Shown here: one piece after another, positions 50,503 to 64,000 of the stretch | Layout of the letters: the number at the start of each line of letters is the position of its first letter | Position numbering within the stretch: position 1 is the first letter of the stretch | Assembly: GCF_000208745.1 (NCBI RefSeq) | Contig: NC_030852.1 | Location: 33,157,379 to 33,221,378 of the forward strand | Direction of reading: 5' to 3' | From: Theobroma cacao | Taxonomy: Eukaryota; Streptophyta; Magnoliopsida; Malvales; Malvaceae | Length of the DNA stretch: 64,000 nucleotides | Notes under the pieces: generated by a model | What the model was told of the DNA's origin: nothing | Databases searched by the model: none | What the model saw: the letters and a program-made list of their open reading frames with translations, nothing else | Position numbers and translations under genes: made by a program

Positions 50503-51089
50503 TGTTTGGATTAGTTTTTTTTTAGTTTATTCACCTTTTAAAATAAAAAAATCATGCCAAATAAGAATTTAAAAAAACTCTTAAAAAAATAAGTAATTTT
50601 TTTAAAGAATAAAATTAAAAAAAAAGTTTTGCAAAAAGCTCCATAGAAGAGCTTTCCCTCCTTTTTTTTTTTTTAAAAAAAAACAAGCTTCTTTTTTAGG
50701 ATAATTTTTCTTTTTATTTTAAAAATGTCCTCATTTATTAAAAATAATTCTAATATTATCTATTTTTATTTTTATATGATGTATTATTAATTATAAATTT
50801 TATATTATATAAAAACACTTTTTATACTTTTTATAAATAAAAAATAAAATTAACATTTTTATTATAAATAAAAGAATTTATAATTAATAAAAAATTATTT
50901 ATTAAATACTTTTTATGATAATTTTTAAAATTAAAACTTACATAAATTATTTTGTTAAATAACTTATTTATAAAAAAAATTATAAAAATAAATTTATCAA
51001 ACAGATTTAATTTAATTTTAAAAATTATTATTTTTTATAAAAATTTTATAATAATTTTTAAACAAAAAATATCCATACCAAACAGGCTC
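50503..51089. mobile_element. AT-rich MITE-like element upstream of RPS13
   Basis: Left end CTTGTTTGGATTAGTTTTT; right end, read inward, CCTGTTTGGTATGGATATTTT. In between is about 0.55 kb of almost pure A/T with partial self-complementarity. Size and ends suit a MITE, but no clean target duplication is visible. It ends only about 120 bp before the S13 start codon. Confidence 0.4.
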
Positions 51090-51207
51090 TTGTACGTAGA
51101 ACCAAACTTGAATGATAGGGCTACCTTTTCGTGCTTCTGGATTGCCGGCCTCCGAAACGCAACCCAAGAGGCCCCCCGGCCGCCCGCACTGTCCATAACC
51201 AGTCACC

Positions 51208-52024
<817 letters not shown>

Positions 52025-54556
52025 AGAAAGTGTTGGAACTCTGGACTGGAGGCCTGTTATGTCCTGATTTCACGAGTAAGACCTTTCCGGTGAGAATCTG
52101 TCTAGTAATGTGGGATATTTATAATGACACTGAAACAATGATGAAGTTCTTTGTGCTAACCATTTTTGGGATAGTCAAGGAGCATTATTGTCTTACATTT
52201 ATTTTTTCCAATTCACACCTCAATCCTCACTTATGTCTTAGCGTGTCATCATGTGCTGAGAATTGTTATTTTGCTTGAATTGTGTGCTGATTTGTTTGCC
52301 AGCATGGAGAATTATATCAAGTTTCATTTCAGGAACAGGCCACGTCTGAAAACCTCCAACATATCATTAGGTTCCAACCATATCAACCCCAATTTACTTT
52401 GTCTCTATTTCTTCTCTCTTTAATCATCGTCAAATGACATTGAAATGATGTGCATAACTCATAGTCATTTAGATTTTTTAAAATCTTACAGCAATTAATT
52501 TAAGCCAAGTTGGTAATCCCTGGCAATCACACAGTACTTATGAAGAGAACCAAATAATAAGTGATTGCTAGGTCAAACCAAGCACCAAGCAACTGCAACG
52601 GGCTTTCATTGTCCATTCTATGCATTTTCACTGACTGAAACAAAGAGAACTTGAGCTGCTCTTTTTCCAAGAAGTTCAGAGTAAGGCAATCTATGTTGTT
52701 CATAGTAGTCGAACATGAAATTCAGCTCGCATTGTCCACTACTCGCAGAATCTAAACAATAGATGTATATTAAGCTGCAAAACAAGGTTAGTTAACTACA
52801 ATAATCCCATTCCAACCTCGTGACATCCACGCTAATTGAAAAATAAGGATCATAAAGGATCAACATTTGATTCCAACATTAACATGTTAACAAGATCAAC
52901 TAAATGCAAGCCCCTGTTCTGAGTCCTGGATCTTCAGTTCTGACTCTCTGTTGATGGCTAAACAAACCCATACTGCACTGTGCTTGTACATTCTTCAATA
53001 CCTAAGTATATATTTACAAGTTTCAAGCATCATTTCCAGAAAAAGGAGGGCTTCGTATTCTGTTTGCTGTCACCTACACAAAGCAACTCGCCACTACTGA
53101 ATGCTACCATCATTGGACAAAGCTCAACATAAAATCTAATGGTGGACCAGTGAGGCTGCAACTAGAAAGCAAAGGAGCAGACTTCATCTATTTTTGCACA
53201 TCAAAAGAACCAAAGACTAGAAGTGCAGGACAAGATAATTCATCAAAATGATGGATCACACATCACAGCCCCACAGCCTTATTTAAAGCTATCAAGCATA
53301 AGACTGATATAAGCTGGCATCCTTTTAAGCATGGCGTTAAAGGAAAAGGACCCAAAGGCCAAGATAGCACTTCCTGGCAACAATGATTGCTCAAACAAGG
53401 TTATGAATAATCATCTATCCTATTCTGAATAAATTTGTAGGTGAAGGTGGTGGTCTTTGGTCCTCCATTCAACTAAAGGCTTTCTGCAACCATCAAAAGG
53501 TAAGTCAGATCCTTACATCATAAATTTGCAGACTTTTACAATGAAAACCGCATAATAGCAAACTCACCATACACTAAATTCCATCATTTTACTACGATGT
53601 ACACTCTTCCCTAAAAATTAAGCTAGCGGCTTAGTATCAGTTTACTTCTGATTGATGTAAGATAAAACACCAGCAACTGATGCAAGTCCACAATCAAATT
53701 TGCAGTTACCTTTTGGCCATAAGTCATACCATGATCGAGACAACAATGTCGAGGCAAGATGGTTGAAATTGATCATCCATCAGTACATGCTCGACCTACG
53801 AACTCAATTTTAAAGTTCCTCTCAACCCAACTCAATGATAATATAGATAATGGATACAAAGTTTACAAAAATAAAGATGTCAATTGGGAGGAAAGGGAGG
53901 GCTTTCATACATCTCTCAATCTGTCAAATTACAAGTACAACACATACTCTCTGAATTTTAACAAAAGAGGCTCACAAAATTCAAGGATTCAATGCAAATC
54001 CTTCCTTTCCTTAAAAGAGACGACTAAAGATAGCACTCTACCATAATACCAGTTGAGAATTAAGAAACCTTAGCGGCCACTGCAGAATTAAGAAACTTCT
54101 TCAATCAGTTTTATCTTAGGCATCACAATTAGCATCCTTGAATCAGCATTCCCTCTCATTGACAAACTATTCTCCGATGAAAATAAACACTTCCCTCTAA
54201 TTTCACCAACTCCATAAGATTAATACATGGACATTATACAAACAAAACAATCGGTTCACAACAAAAGATTGTTGAAACAAATTCCTCAAAAACATGGGGG
54301 AAAGAACACAAATTTCTAATACAAAACCAAACCAAACACAAGATATTAATATAAATTACATAGCTACACACCAATCAAATTCTCTAAGAAAGAGAGTTAG
54401 CATTACTTCCAACAATTCCATAGAAACAAACGAAAACAAAAAAAAACATTATCCTCCCCCACATCAAATCCAAACAGACCCTAACTTCCCCCCAAAAACA
54501 AAAGAACATTTTCTTGAAAATCAAAGAACAGACAGAACAAACATTAATGACCTTTC
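52025..54556. other. Spacer between RPS13 and the calmodulin-like gene
   Basis: About 2.5 kb containing the 3' UTRs of both convergent genes. The 95-codon frame at 53759 and the 99-codon frame at 54294 have no recognisable domain and biased composition. I checked the first 250 bp for a box C/D snoRNA and do not support one. Confidence 0.55.
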
Positions 54557-55000
54557 TCACTTAGCAACCATCCTGGCAATAAATTCCTCATAACGGATCT
54601 TCCCATCCGACCCGACATCCACTTCCCGGATCCACTCATCGAACTCCGACGGCTCCAGCTTCTCCCCAATGCTAGTCAATATATGTCTCAGATCCGCCAC
54701 AGAGACAAACCCGGTCGACTCCTTATCCAGCACCTTGAAAGCATCGCGTAGCTGCCGATCGAAAGGCTCAGGTTTCATGTGCTTCGCCATGAGATCTAAA
54801 AAACGAGGGAAGTCAAATGGCGCCGTCAGCTTCTCTTCAGCGACTATAGCTTTGAGTTGGGCTTGGGTCGGGTTTCCCCCGAGAGACCTCATTAGGATCC
54901 CTAGCTCCGATGGAGCGATCTTGCCGTCGCCGTCGGTGTCGAAGAGAGTGAAAGCCTCTTTCATTGATGAGACTTGGTCGTCGCTTAGATCCTTGCCCAT
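54557..55000 (-). CDS. CML13: Calmodulin-like protein, CML13/CML14 type
   Basis: Single exon, 147 residues. Nearly identical to what I remember of Arabidopsis CML13/CML14, including [22 protein letters not shown]-hand 1 is canonical ([12 protein letters not shown], 21-32). The second EF-hand position has no usable loop. The third ([12 protein letters not shown], 92-103) lacks several ligands and the closing Glu, and the fourth ([12 protein letters not shown], 128-139) is partly conserved. Such proteins bind IQ motifs of myosins, IQD and CAMTA proteins and respond weakly to calcium. Cytosolic or nuclear location is expected. The start is supported by the family N-terminus. Confidence 0.95.
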   Translation of the reverse strand: MGKDLSDDQVSSMKEAFTLFDTDGDGKIAPSELGILMRSLGGNPTQAQLKAIVAEEKLTAPFDFPRFLDLMAKHMKPEPFDRQLRDAFKVLDKESTGFVSVADLRHILTSIGEKLEPSEFDEWIREVDVGSDGKIRYEEFIARMVAK

Positions 55001-58000
55001 TTTCTACGGTTCGGGATTACGGGTTTGGGCGCTTTAGCTTTGAAGGAAGAAATGAAATGTTCTTTCTTTTGTTGCTTCTTGTTGTCTTTGAATTTTGATT
55101 TCAAGTGTTTGTTGTTGTGAGGAGAGGAGCGAGGGTCGGAGAGTTGCCTGAAACGGTGGCGAATTAATGGTGTGATTTTTAAGAGAAAGCGACGTCGTTT
55201 TATGGTTCTGACACAGAAAATAGTTAAAAGGTGCGACTTGTCCCGTTCAATTATTCTATGTAGATGCTGATTGCTGAGGAGGCGTAAGATTATTGGGAAT
55301 CGGAAATGGGTCCACAATCACAGGTGATTTCAATTAATTAAGACGTTACATATATATTAATTACATGCCTAAGTTAAATTATATTTAATAATCTCTTCTT
55401 ATATTTGAAGGGCTCATATAATTCAAGCCACTTTCCTTTTTCTTTTTCTTTCCTTGTTTTTGCTTACCTAGATCACCTTGAGAGAACATATAATTCAAAC
55501 TAATCTTTGTCATAAATAAAATATTATTTTATGAATAAAAAAAAACTAATCTTTGTCATAAACTATTTTTCTTAGTGTAGACTCTACTCCATTGTCCTAA
55601 ACCTATGTTATAGCCTTCACAATTATTTTCGAATTTATTATTTGTCTTCGGACCATTTTATTGCAATAGTATGTTTGTCTGTTAAAAAGGTCCAAGTCAA
55701 GGCCCGAAGAACACGGATTTCAGGCTTGCAATTATATGAATCATCCTTTTATGTTTTTTGGGTTGGAGGAACAGTCCTTGTTTCTTGCAATGATTGTTCT
55801 AATGTTGGCCCAAGGCTCATGGGTCTGCCCCATTAACTTCACCCTAAAGCTTCTACAGTGCCATACTCGTGGATCTATGTCCCATTAACATCAAGACCAG
55901 AGCTTCTACACTACCAAGACCCAACTTGGCATAAATGCCAAGCTTCCTTGCTCTGCAATTCTCATCATATTCAGTCTAAACTTTCATGTTCACTTGGATT
56001 TGAGAGTGTAGTACAATTTCAGGAGTTATCAGATTTGCCAAAAGGTTACCAACATTCAAGCTGCGAAAGGCCCCTTATAGTCAAGTGCAATACGGCTTTG
56101 AGTTTGATATGTAGGATGATGGAGAGTATAACATAAAATAAGATAAGAAAGGGCATTGTTATTTTATGTTTGATGTGTGCAAAGATTAAAAATAAGATAT
56201 GATGATTTTTGTCTTATATCACGTTTGGTTTGTGCAAGATTGGAAGTAGGGTAAAATGATTTTTTTTCATTGGTCAAAATTACCTCAAGCATATAGCTTT
56301 AAGTCCATTTTTAAATTTAAATTTGACATAATGTCTAAAAAAACCTCTAAACTATTCATAAAAATTCCAATAATTACATATTTTTATCTATTTTTTGCTA
56401 TATTAAATCAAAAAGCAATCAAAGAATTCTTTTTTTTTTTTGTTTATGTTCCAAATGCAATAACATCACCTTTAGCATACCTTTAGACCTTTCGATTGCC
56501 TATGGTCATTTATCCTTTCTAGGTCTTTCCATGGTTAAAGTTTAAACTAATAATCAACAGTCATATCTTGTTTGTTTTTGTTTTCCAAGAAGAAAACTTT
56601 TAACTCTTCATTAAAACTTAAAAGTAAACCCGCCATTAGGGGAGATGTTTATGGAAACTATTACGACTGGGAGAAATTTTGCTGCCCCCGTGGAAGATGT
56701 GAAGAGATGATTATAATGCAAAGGAAGTGAACGTCTTTCATTAAAGAGGACACTTTTTCTTGTTGATACCTGACCCTTGTGCAAGAAGAAAAAATTTAAA
56801 GTATCCACACCAAAATTCTAATCATAAGAAAGACAGGTCTTTATGTCCCTGCGACATTTGACTAAACAAGTAGTGGTTGTTAGATACCCGTCAATCTCAA
56901 ACGGTAAACATTTCTAGAACGAAGAAGAGTGGAAAAAACCAAAGACAGAAAAATCAATGTTAATTAAGCATATATTCCAATCTTGTTTTGCATTAATTCA
57001 AGTACGCGTATTGCAATCAAACCCTTTGGAGAAGAAATACATTTGTTTTGTCTTTTTGCCTAGAATTTTGGACTTTTTTTTTCCGATAAATTAATTTAAT
57101 CCATTTTTTTTCCTACCACTGCGATGGAGAATTAATGGCGGGGAGGGTAAGTTGAAAACACCATGATATTTCAATGAAATGGCATGATTTTCTTTGTCAT
57201 CATGGCCAGTATCTGCCATCCTTTTTTTTTTTTTCACCACTTGCCCTAGTTCTTTCCCTTTCTTGCTTAAATTATACCCTGTGAGAGGCAGTCAGGTACA
57301 AGAGGTCGATATCTTTTTAGAACATGGGAAAAGATGGTTCATCGTTCAAAGTGTAAAGTTGGGGGCCTACTACTTTTTCTTGTGCACGATCCAATTCTTT
57401 AATTGAGTATCATGTTGTGTCTAATCGCGGGACCAATCCCTCTAGTTTTGCCTCTTACTCATTTTGTTTTGATTCGAGTGTCCCTCTATCACATTAACTA
57501 CCCTTTGAAAATTGCAAAGGAATTTTTTTTCCTCTGAAGGACGGATTCAGTTTCAATATTTAATTGTTCAATTTTGAATTACATTTGTTTGTTTCATGTA
57601 AAGTTTACACATATAGATTTCAGGTGCGTATCAAACATGTAAATGGTGGTATAATTAAGTAGCCATAACATCAGCAATTGATCACAAAACAGGAACTCGA
57701 AGCAAAGTGTTCAACCAAAGGCCATTAGTAAGATGATGGGGACAACCGGATGAACCATTTTCCCAGTGTCGGCATTGCAAACACAACATTTCAACAAAGG
57801 TAATCAAAGATCATTGAGACAAAAGATCCCAAAATGGACCCCCTTTTTCCCCTCTTTGAGAGGAAAAAGCACTAGTTATTAGTGACGAAAAATGTATTAA
57901 ACTGTTAAAATGATGTGTTGGTGTGGGCTATGAATTAGGGTTTTACGAGAATCCAAGGTAAGGGAATAGTTGTATAATATTTGTCCTACTTATTTTTATT

Positions 58001-59298
58001 GGGTCAAGAATCCCTTATACGAAGCAAATCCGAAGGACATTTTGGCTTGTTGCACGTTTGACGTGAGTGACATGATCAAACTGGTTCAGTCAACCACCGT
58101 CTGCCCCCTCCTCGAGAAGGGAAAAAACAATCCCACCAAAAGGAATAGGAAAATAAATAAGGCGGTGATCTCCAGTTCATCCACTTCCTAGGCTGGTTTT
58201 CTGGCCTTATTTATTTTTATTTTCTTTGGGGTAGTTTGCTGTTTCTTGCTAGGATTTCTACAATAGGGCATGAGCGTATTATTGTCAACCCCACGTGAGA
58301 GGCCATTTTTTGTTAGGTTCCCTACCCAAATCCCATTGACTTCAAAACTTTCCCAATTCAAGGAGAGGAATATAACCCTGATGGGCTGATAGCCTAGACT
58401 TTTTTTAAAATTTTATGGTGAACAACTGCAAATAAAAATAATAAAAATACGGCACATTGTTTGAATTTGAGCAATTTGAAGGAATAACTGTCCCATAAAG
58501 AAATCTCTAACTTTTGAAATTCAGAATTGGCACCTTTTTTGAATTGCTACTAATTGTTCTTAATCAGTTTAACGTATGCCTTGGATTCCTTATAAATTAC
58601 TAGTAATTTCTAGGTTGAAAGAAAATGGACTTTTTAATCTTTTTATAAAGTTTTTAGGAGAATTTGAAATCGAGATCCATTTTGAGTAATGTTAAATGCA
58701 TTTTCCTTATAATAAGTAATCCCTTTACTTAAGTATTGAGATCCCAATTGGGAAATTTAATTCTCCAATCATCCTAGCTCACATGTAAGTTAAATTCCGT
58801 ATGCTCAATTGATCCAAAATTGCCCATCTGCTTGGCTTATCCATTTCTGTACAAAAAGTGATCACACACTAGCACCAAATTTATCAGTATTACCTACTTG
58901 TCACAGACAAGAAACTCAATCACACCCACACAGCTCATTTCCTGATAATCAGACCTAAATCAAACTAAACTACAAAATCAAACGAAGGAAAAAGGCTTGC
59001 TATGGTCGCAGTTATGATGCGAAGCTGTCATCATATCATCACCCATATTTCTTTATCGCTGGTGTTAAATTTCGAATGGGAACATGTCGAGTTGCCCCCA
59101 AAGTCGCTATTAATGGTGCATTCTCTGTTTCAAACTTTGACATGCACTTAGCTCTACACTTCTCCACTTCTCTTTCCTTCTGTCTCTTTCGTGCCGCTCT
59201 GTTCTCACTATCTTCTTCTTCATTTCATTAACTATTGAATTTACTGCAAATATTCTACAGAAAGGGAGACTTAATTACTCTTAAAGGAAGAAACAGAT
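55001..59298. other. Intergenic, no gene recognised
   Basis: About 4.3 kb. The first ~320 bp are the probable promoter and leader of the calmodulin-like gene, with several GA/CT runs. At 56140-56270 two partial repeats around TGATTTTT and GTTTG.TTTGTGCA occur in tandem. The last ~300 bp are pyrimidine-rich and likely the promoter and 5' leader of the receptor kinase. Short frames elsewhere lack any recognisable domain. Confidence 0.55.
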
Positions 59299-59316
59299 AT
59301 GGCTTGTTGTCTTTGA
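59299..59316 (+). promoter_or_regulatory. Candidate upstream ORF in the receptor leader
   Basis: ATGGCTTGTTGTCTTTGA, a five-codon frame ending 66 bp before the main start codon. If the transcript starts upstream it could reduce main-frame translation. The transcript start is not known. Confidence 0.3.
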
Positions 59317-59382
59317 GCTTTTTTATTATTAACTAATTAGAAGAAGAAGGATACCCTGGCAGGTTTCAGCCAAAGGAAAAAG

Positions 59383-62300
59383 ATGGGTATCTCTCAGTTT
59401 CTGTTCTTTCTCATTCTTCTGCTGTTCACATTCTACCTTCCACTATCGGTTCATGGGAACACAGAGGTTAGAGCTCTAATGGAGCTGAAGGCTTCTTTGG
59501 ACCCAACAAACATGGTCCTCGAGTCATGGAAAAGTGATGGTGATCCTTGCGGTGATTCTTTTGTGGGTGTGGCTTGTAATGAGCACCGTAAGGTGGCTAA
59601 CATTTCGTTACAGGGGAAGGGACTTTCTGGTAAAGTGTCGCCTGCTGTTGCCGGACTCAAGTGTCTCTCTGGTTTGTACTTGCATTACAATTCTTTGTCT
59701 GGAGAGATACCTAAAGAGCTTTCAAATCTTCGAGAATTGACTGATCTTTATCTTAATGTTAATAATCTGTCCGGCAGCATTCCTCCTGAGATTGGTAACA
59801 TGGCTGATTTACAAGGTTAGTTCAGTTTTTGGTTTCTGAATTTTCGTTTACTTTAGTTCCATATTCTTGTGGTTCTATATTATGCTTTGTATTGTTTGGG
59901 TGAGTGAGTATCGGGAGGGACCTTTAATTTTTCTTTACCATGAAATCCCATTTCGCTTTTCTGTGTAATTAGTTATGGCAAAACTAGGCAATGATTTTAA
60001 CCATGTCTTTAGCCGTTCTGAACTGAACAAAAGAGGGCAGAAGTCATGTCTCTAAGAACAAAATAAAACATTGTTAAGGTTGCTTGGTCAAGTTTGTAAT
60101 TGTCTATGAAACCAAGCAAAATATCACGGTATCAATAGTACATCAGAGACCCAAAAAAAACCTATTTTTCTGGTAGATCTCGACGCAGATCATGAAAGTT
60201 AGGCACTCATTTATTCTTTTTCTTTATATTCCATCCCTTTGCATAGCAGCTAATCGTTTTATATAGAGTTCAACTTTTCAAGCTATTCAATAACTTAGGT
60301 TATGGCCGAATGTAATAGCTAAAAAATATCTTCGTTATACGGTCTCCGAATTGGCTTTTCTTGGGCCCCTATACTTCACGTTCTACCGTTGCGAATCACA
60401 GAAATCACATGTTCTATGATATTTTCTGCTGCCTACTACTTGCCTTTATCAGTCAGCTCAACAACGGAAGATGTTCACACTATGCTTTGCTAATATATGA
60501 ATTAAATTGCTTTCCTTTCCGTATTTATACGTAATGCATCCCACAGCAAGCTATGGACCATGAGATTGAAAGATGTTGCTACCGTTATACGATTTTTACT
60601 GAGTTGTTGGAATTTTAAAATAATGGAAATATCTTTGAATCTTACTGTGATATTGATCTTCAACTCTCATCTTAACGAGCAAGTTGTTTGATTTGTAGTT
60701 CTACAGTTATGTTGCAACCAGCTGACAGGGAATATACCTACGGAGATAGGGTCTTTGAAGAAATTAAGTGTTCTTGCTTTGCAATATAACAGATTAGATG
60801 GTAAAATTCCTGCCAGCATAGGGAATTTGGGAATGTTAAGAAGACTTGACTTGAGCTATAATCGCCTCTCTGGTGCAATTCCTACAACATTAGCTGATAT
60901 TCCACAATTGGAAATTCTAGAAATCCGAAACAATACTCTATATGGAAGTGTCCCTTCAGGTAAGTCTGTTTTCTCCTAAACTAACTTTTGACATTAATTA
61001 TTGCTCTTATATGATTCTTCTTGTTCATGGTTAACTTAGACTGATTTGTTGTCTGCAATGAATCAAAAACAAGGTCTGAAGAGATTAAACGGAGGATTCC
61101 AAGGTGAGAACAACCCGGGTTTATGTGGCACAGGGTTTTCAACGTTGAGAGATTGCACTCCTTTTGATGGTCTCAACATCAACCAGCTTGAACCTTTCCG
61201 ATCACATCTAAATGGCACTGCTACAGGAGTTACCTCACAGACTTCAAATATCCAGGGCGATTGCAACCACACTGATTGCTCAAATCCATCGAGATTCCCA
61301 AAGATACCTGTTATTGCAGGGATTATTACAGTCAGTTTCGTTTTCGTAGTTGCTGGATTTCTTGCATTTGTTCACTACCGTAGGCAGAAACAAAAGATAG
61401 GAAATACATCTGATCCTTCTGATGGGCGCCTTAGCACTGACCAGGCTAAGGAATTTCACAGGAATGGAAGTGTTTCTCCACTTGTAACTCTCGAATATTC
61501 ATACGGATGGGACCCATTAGGTGATGGTTGGAAAGGAATTGGATTTTCCGAGGAGCATTTGAATAAGTTTAGGTTCAACCTAGAAGAAGTTGAGTCTGCA
61601 ACTCAGTGCTTTTCCGAGATGAATTTACTGGGAAGGAGCAATTTCTCTTCTGTCTACAAAGGGATTCTAAGAGACGGTTCTCTTGTGGCCATCAGGAGTA
61701 TAAACGTGACTAGCTGCAAGTCCGAGGAAGCAGAGTTTGTTAAGGGCTTGTACTTATTAACCTCCTTGCGACATGAAAACATTGTTCGGCTGCGAGGGTT
61801 TTGCTGCTCGAGGGGCAGAGGCGAATGTTTTCTCATGTATGACTTTGCTTCTAAGGGAAACCTATCTAAATATCTAGATATAGAAGGCGGAGGTGAACAA
61901 ATTCTTGACTGGTCGACAAGGATTTCCATCATCAATGGCATTGCAAAAGGTCAGTTTATCAGATCAGGTTTCCATCAAGGATCAAGAGTCCTTCAAATGT
62001 TTCTCTTTAACTAATATTCTTATATTTTGCTCAAACAGGTATGGAGTATTTGCACAGAAGTGAAGCAAACAAGCAGCCCATAGTCCACCGCAACATATCT
62101 GTCGAGAAAGTTTTCATTGACCAGCAATTCAACCCATTGATTGCAGACTCTGGTCTTCATAAGATTCTTGCTGACGACGTTGTCTACTCAACTCTGAAAG
62201 TGAGTGCAGCCATGGGTTACCTAGCGCCAGAGTACATTACCACTGGCCGTTTTACAGAGAAGACTGACATATTTGCATTTGGAGTGATTATTCTCCAAAT

Positions 62301-62520
62301 CCTGTCTGGTAAACTTCAACTGACAAGCTCAATGCGGTTGGGAGCGGAATCAAGCAAGTTCGAAGATTTTATTGACACAAATCTCAGAGGCGAATTTTCT
62401 GAATCCATGGCAGCTAAGTTGGGGAAAATTGCACTTAGTTGCACCCATGAACACCCTGACGATAGACCAAGCATGGAGACAATAATTAAAGAGCTAAATG
62501 ATTGCAACGTCAGTTCTTGA
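59383..62520 (+). CDS. Leucine-rich-repeat receptor-like pseudokinase
   Basis: Four exons: 59383-59815, 60699-60959, 61074-61949 and 62039-62520, all in phase; 683 residues. Signal peptide at about 1-25, an LRRNT-type region with the Cys pair around GDPCGDSFVGVAC, about five or six LRRs to residue 230, a juxtamembrane region with CNHTDC, and a transmembrane helix at about 309-331. The kinase-like domain runs from about 400 to 675. Key catalytic positions are changed: the glycine loop is GRSNFSSV, the ATP-binding Lys is Arg439 (VAIR), HRD is HRN (540-542) and DFG is DSG (560-562). It is therefore predicted not to phosphorylate and to act as a co-receptor or scaffold at the plasma membrane. It resembles Arabidopsis At5g51560-type LRR kinases, from memory. 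Confidence 0.93.
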
Positions 62521-63744
62521 TGAGCCTTTTCCCCAAATTGAAGAAGTGATGATGATGGGATCGAAGAGATTGCTGAAACTGCTTTTTGTTGGTTGTTATA
62601 GATATTTTCACAGGGACTATGATGATTGAGGTGTGAAAAGATGGCAGTCTAATGTAAAGTGGAGTTGCAAAGGAAACCTTGGGAGGGGTTTCCCCCATCA
62701 TTACTAGCAATAAAAAAGCCCTATGGAGAGGTGGGGAGAAATAACTTTCTAGTCCTACAATTTGGTACGTACACCAATTCGTATCTCCATGAGCATTTAC
62801 ATTTGCAATCGCAATCGAGCGAGCAAAACAAGCCTCAAACCGCTGAACTGCTCCCCTAGGCATAGCAACAAGCATTTGAAAAGGATATTATGTTGTCTGG
62901 AGATGTGATCGTTCAACATTGTAGTGCCTGCAAGCTTGTTTGAAGCTCGAATTCGCATTTTGGAAAATTACATATTAACCTCCCAAAAACAAATTGCTTC
63001 TTTGTAAGTAGAAACAAAGCTACGCTCGTCGTCTAGACCTATAATATACCATTTGTGGTCGCTTTAAACTTGGTTTCGTTACTAGTGTAAAGTTGTTTTT
63101 CTCTTCTGACACTCAACTTTCATTAAGGAGCTGGAATTTCACTATTTGTTCTGCCAAAGACGGACTTCAAGAAACCATATTCTCTTTTTCTCACAAATTC
63201 TCAACTGCGAATAAACAGCTTGGTAACAAACATCCTGATTATAACAAATTGAACGTAGGGTAGCTGTGTTGCACCATGATCCATAGAGAGGCAGACGATT
63301 TTTAAGAAAGTCATGGACATTGCGGATACAACATACGATGATTTCACATTTATTTCCTCACAGCAGGTATTATATAGTAGCGGATAAACAATGGTAATCA
63401 CCCGATTCCATAGTGTGGCAGTTCTTTCCTTTCTAGTTTGGATACCTATTCGCTCTCCAGCAAACAAGTTTTCTCCTGGACTATGATGAACTGATTATGG
63501 AGCATCAATGTACCACGATTGGAACCAACACCAGCCAAGTTTTCTCAAGGCACATTTTTAAGGCTTATGACGTTTCCCTTGGAGAACATCCTTTTATTTT
63601 TTTCTTTCTTTGGTGAGAACAAAAAAATGTAAACAAGTTAGCAGTTATAAAAGAAAGTTCCAACAAGTTGTACTGCTGCTTATAACCGTGTGAGGTGCCA
63701 AGCCAGGCCAACATCCGGAGGACTATCAAGGCATGCAAAGCAGT
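62521..63744. other. Convergent spacer
   Basis: Lies between the receptor gene (+) and the GcvT-like gene (-) and contains both 3' flanks. No further gene is supported. Confidence 0.5.
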
Positions 63745-63989
63745 CTATGCAACGGCACTATGTTGTTGATGTTCTTGAAACCATTCTGTGGGCCACCAAT
63801 CTGGTCTAATGGCCTCCACCTTCACATCCTCCTGTCCTTGTAGTGTCAATGAGCCAAAACCTTTGAAGGCTTCATCCAGCCGCAAGACACCCATTCCACA
63901 AAAGCCAAGTGCAGTGATCACAGTCCCTGCCTTCTTACCGGAGGCAGTGTTAATCACTTCTGAACCAGGGGCAACTTTTCCCTCCACCT
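63745..63989 (-). CDS. GcvT/IBA57-like folate-binding protein, last exon (5' part outside window)
   Basis: Only the C-terminal exon is visible. It follows an acceptor TTATTTCAG at the window edge and ends in a stop at 63745. The peptide shows the C-terminal barrel of the GcvT/YgfZ family: GKKAGTVITALG, then GMGVLRLDEAF, then a characteristic EDVKVEAIRPDWWPTEWF tail. In Arabidopsis related organellar proteins (At4g12130, At1g60990) are linked to iron-sulfur cluster assembly. If this is the At4g12130 orthologue, it fits the shared gene order in the rest of the window. Confidence 0.75.
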
Positions 63990-64000
63990 CTGAAATAACA

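Noticed and set aside
52130..52265. Possible box C/D snoRNA downstream of S13 (ATGATGA then CTGA)
   Set aside because: Boxes are about 120 nt apart without a terminal stem or recognisable guide; such short motifs occur by chance.

Overview
Nuclear DNA of a flowering plant: AT-rich spacers, canonical GT-AG introns, LINE, MULE, hAT and Helitron relics, and a plant-only gene set. The second P450 closely resembles what I remember of cotton CYP706B1 (the delta-cadinene hydroxylase of the gossypol pathway), including its N-terminus. This points to the mallow family (Malvaceae), but the species cannot be fixed from the sequence alone.

Layout. (1) 1-18.9 kb: three CYP706-type cytochrome P450s in tandem on the + strand. 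The first is cut by the window edge, the second is intact, and the third has a frameshift in exon 1 and a lost acidic residue in helix I. The spacers hold a hAT-type MITE, a 2.5-kb foldback/MULE-like element with a nested inverted repeat, a duplicated 3' fragment of a copper amine oxidase, duplicated exon-like segments and a Helitron 3' end. (2) 19-26.7 kb: gene-poor, with a decayed LINE, a microsatellite and a possible solo LTR. (3) 26.7-34.5 kb: two copper amine oxidase genes on the - strand. The proximal one is intact; the distal one has a one-base frameshift in exon 1 and one extra intron. (4) 37.7-52 kb: UDP-glucuronate 4-epimerase (+), a NYN-domain/C2H2 protein (-), a LINE fragment (-), a maspardin-like alpha/beta hydrolase (+, 8 exons) and ribosomal protein S13 (+, 5 exons). 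(5) 54.5-64 kb: a CML13-type calmodulin-like protein (-), a leucine-rich-repeat receptor pseudokinase (+) and the last exon of a GcvT/IBA57-like protein (-).

From memory, the order CYP706 - copper amine oxidase - GAE - C2H2 protein - alpha/beta hydrolase matches Arabidopsis chromosome 4 around At4g12230-At4g12330, so much of the window looks like an old conserved block in which P450 and amine oxidase copies have multiplied and decayed. P450s of this group act on small specialised metabolites at the ER, amine oxidases on polyamines in wall or peroxisome, and GAE makes UDP-galacturonate for pectin. Nothing in the sequence shows that these act in one pathway. I see no wholly new system. The most interesting parts are the rearranged segment at 10.6-16.7 kb, the foldback element with a readable empty site, and the pseudokinase.
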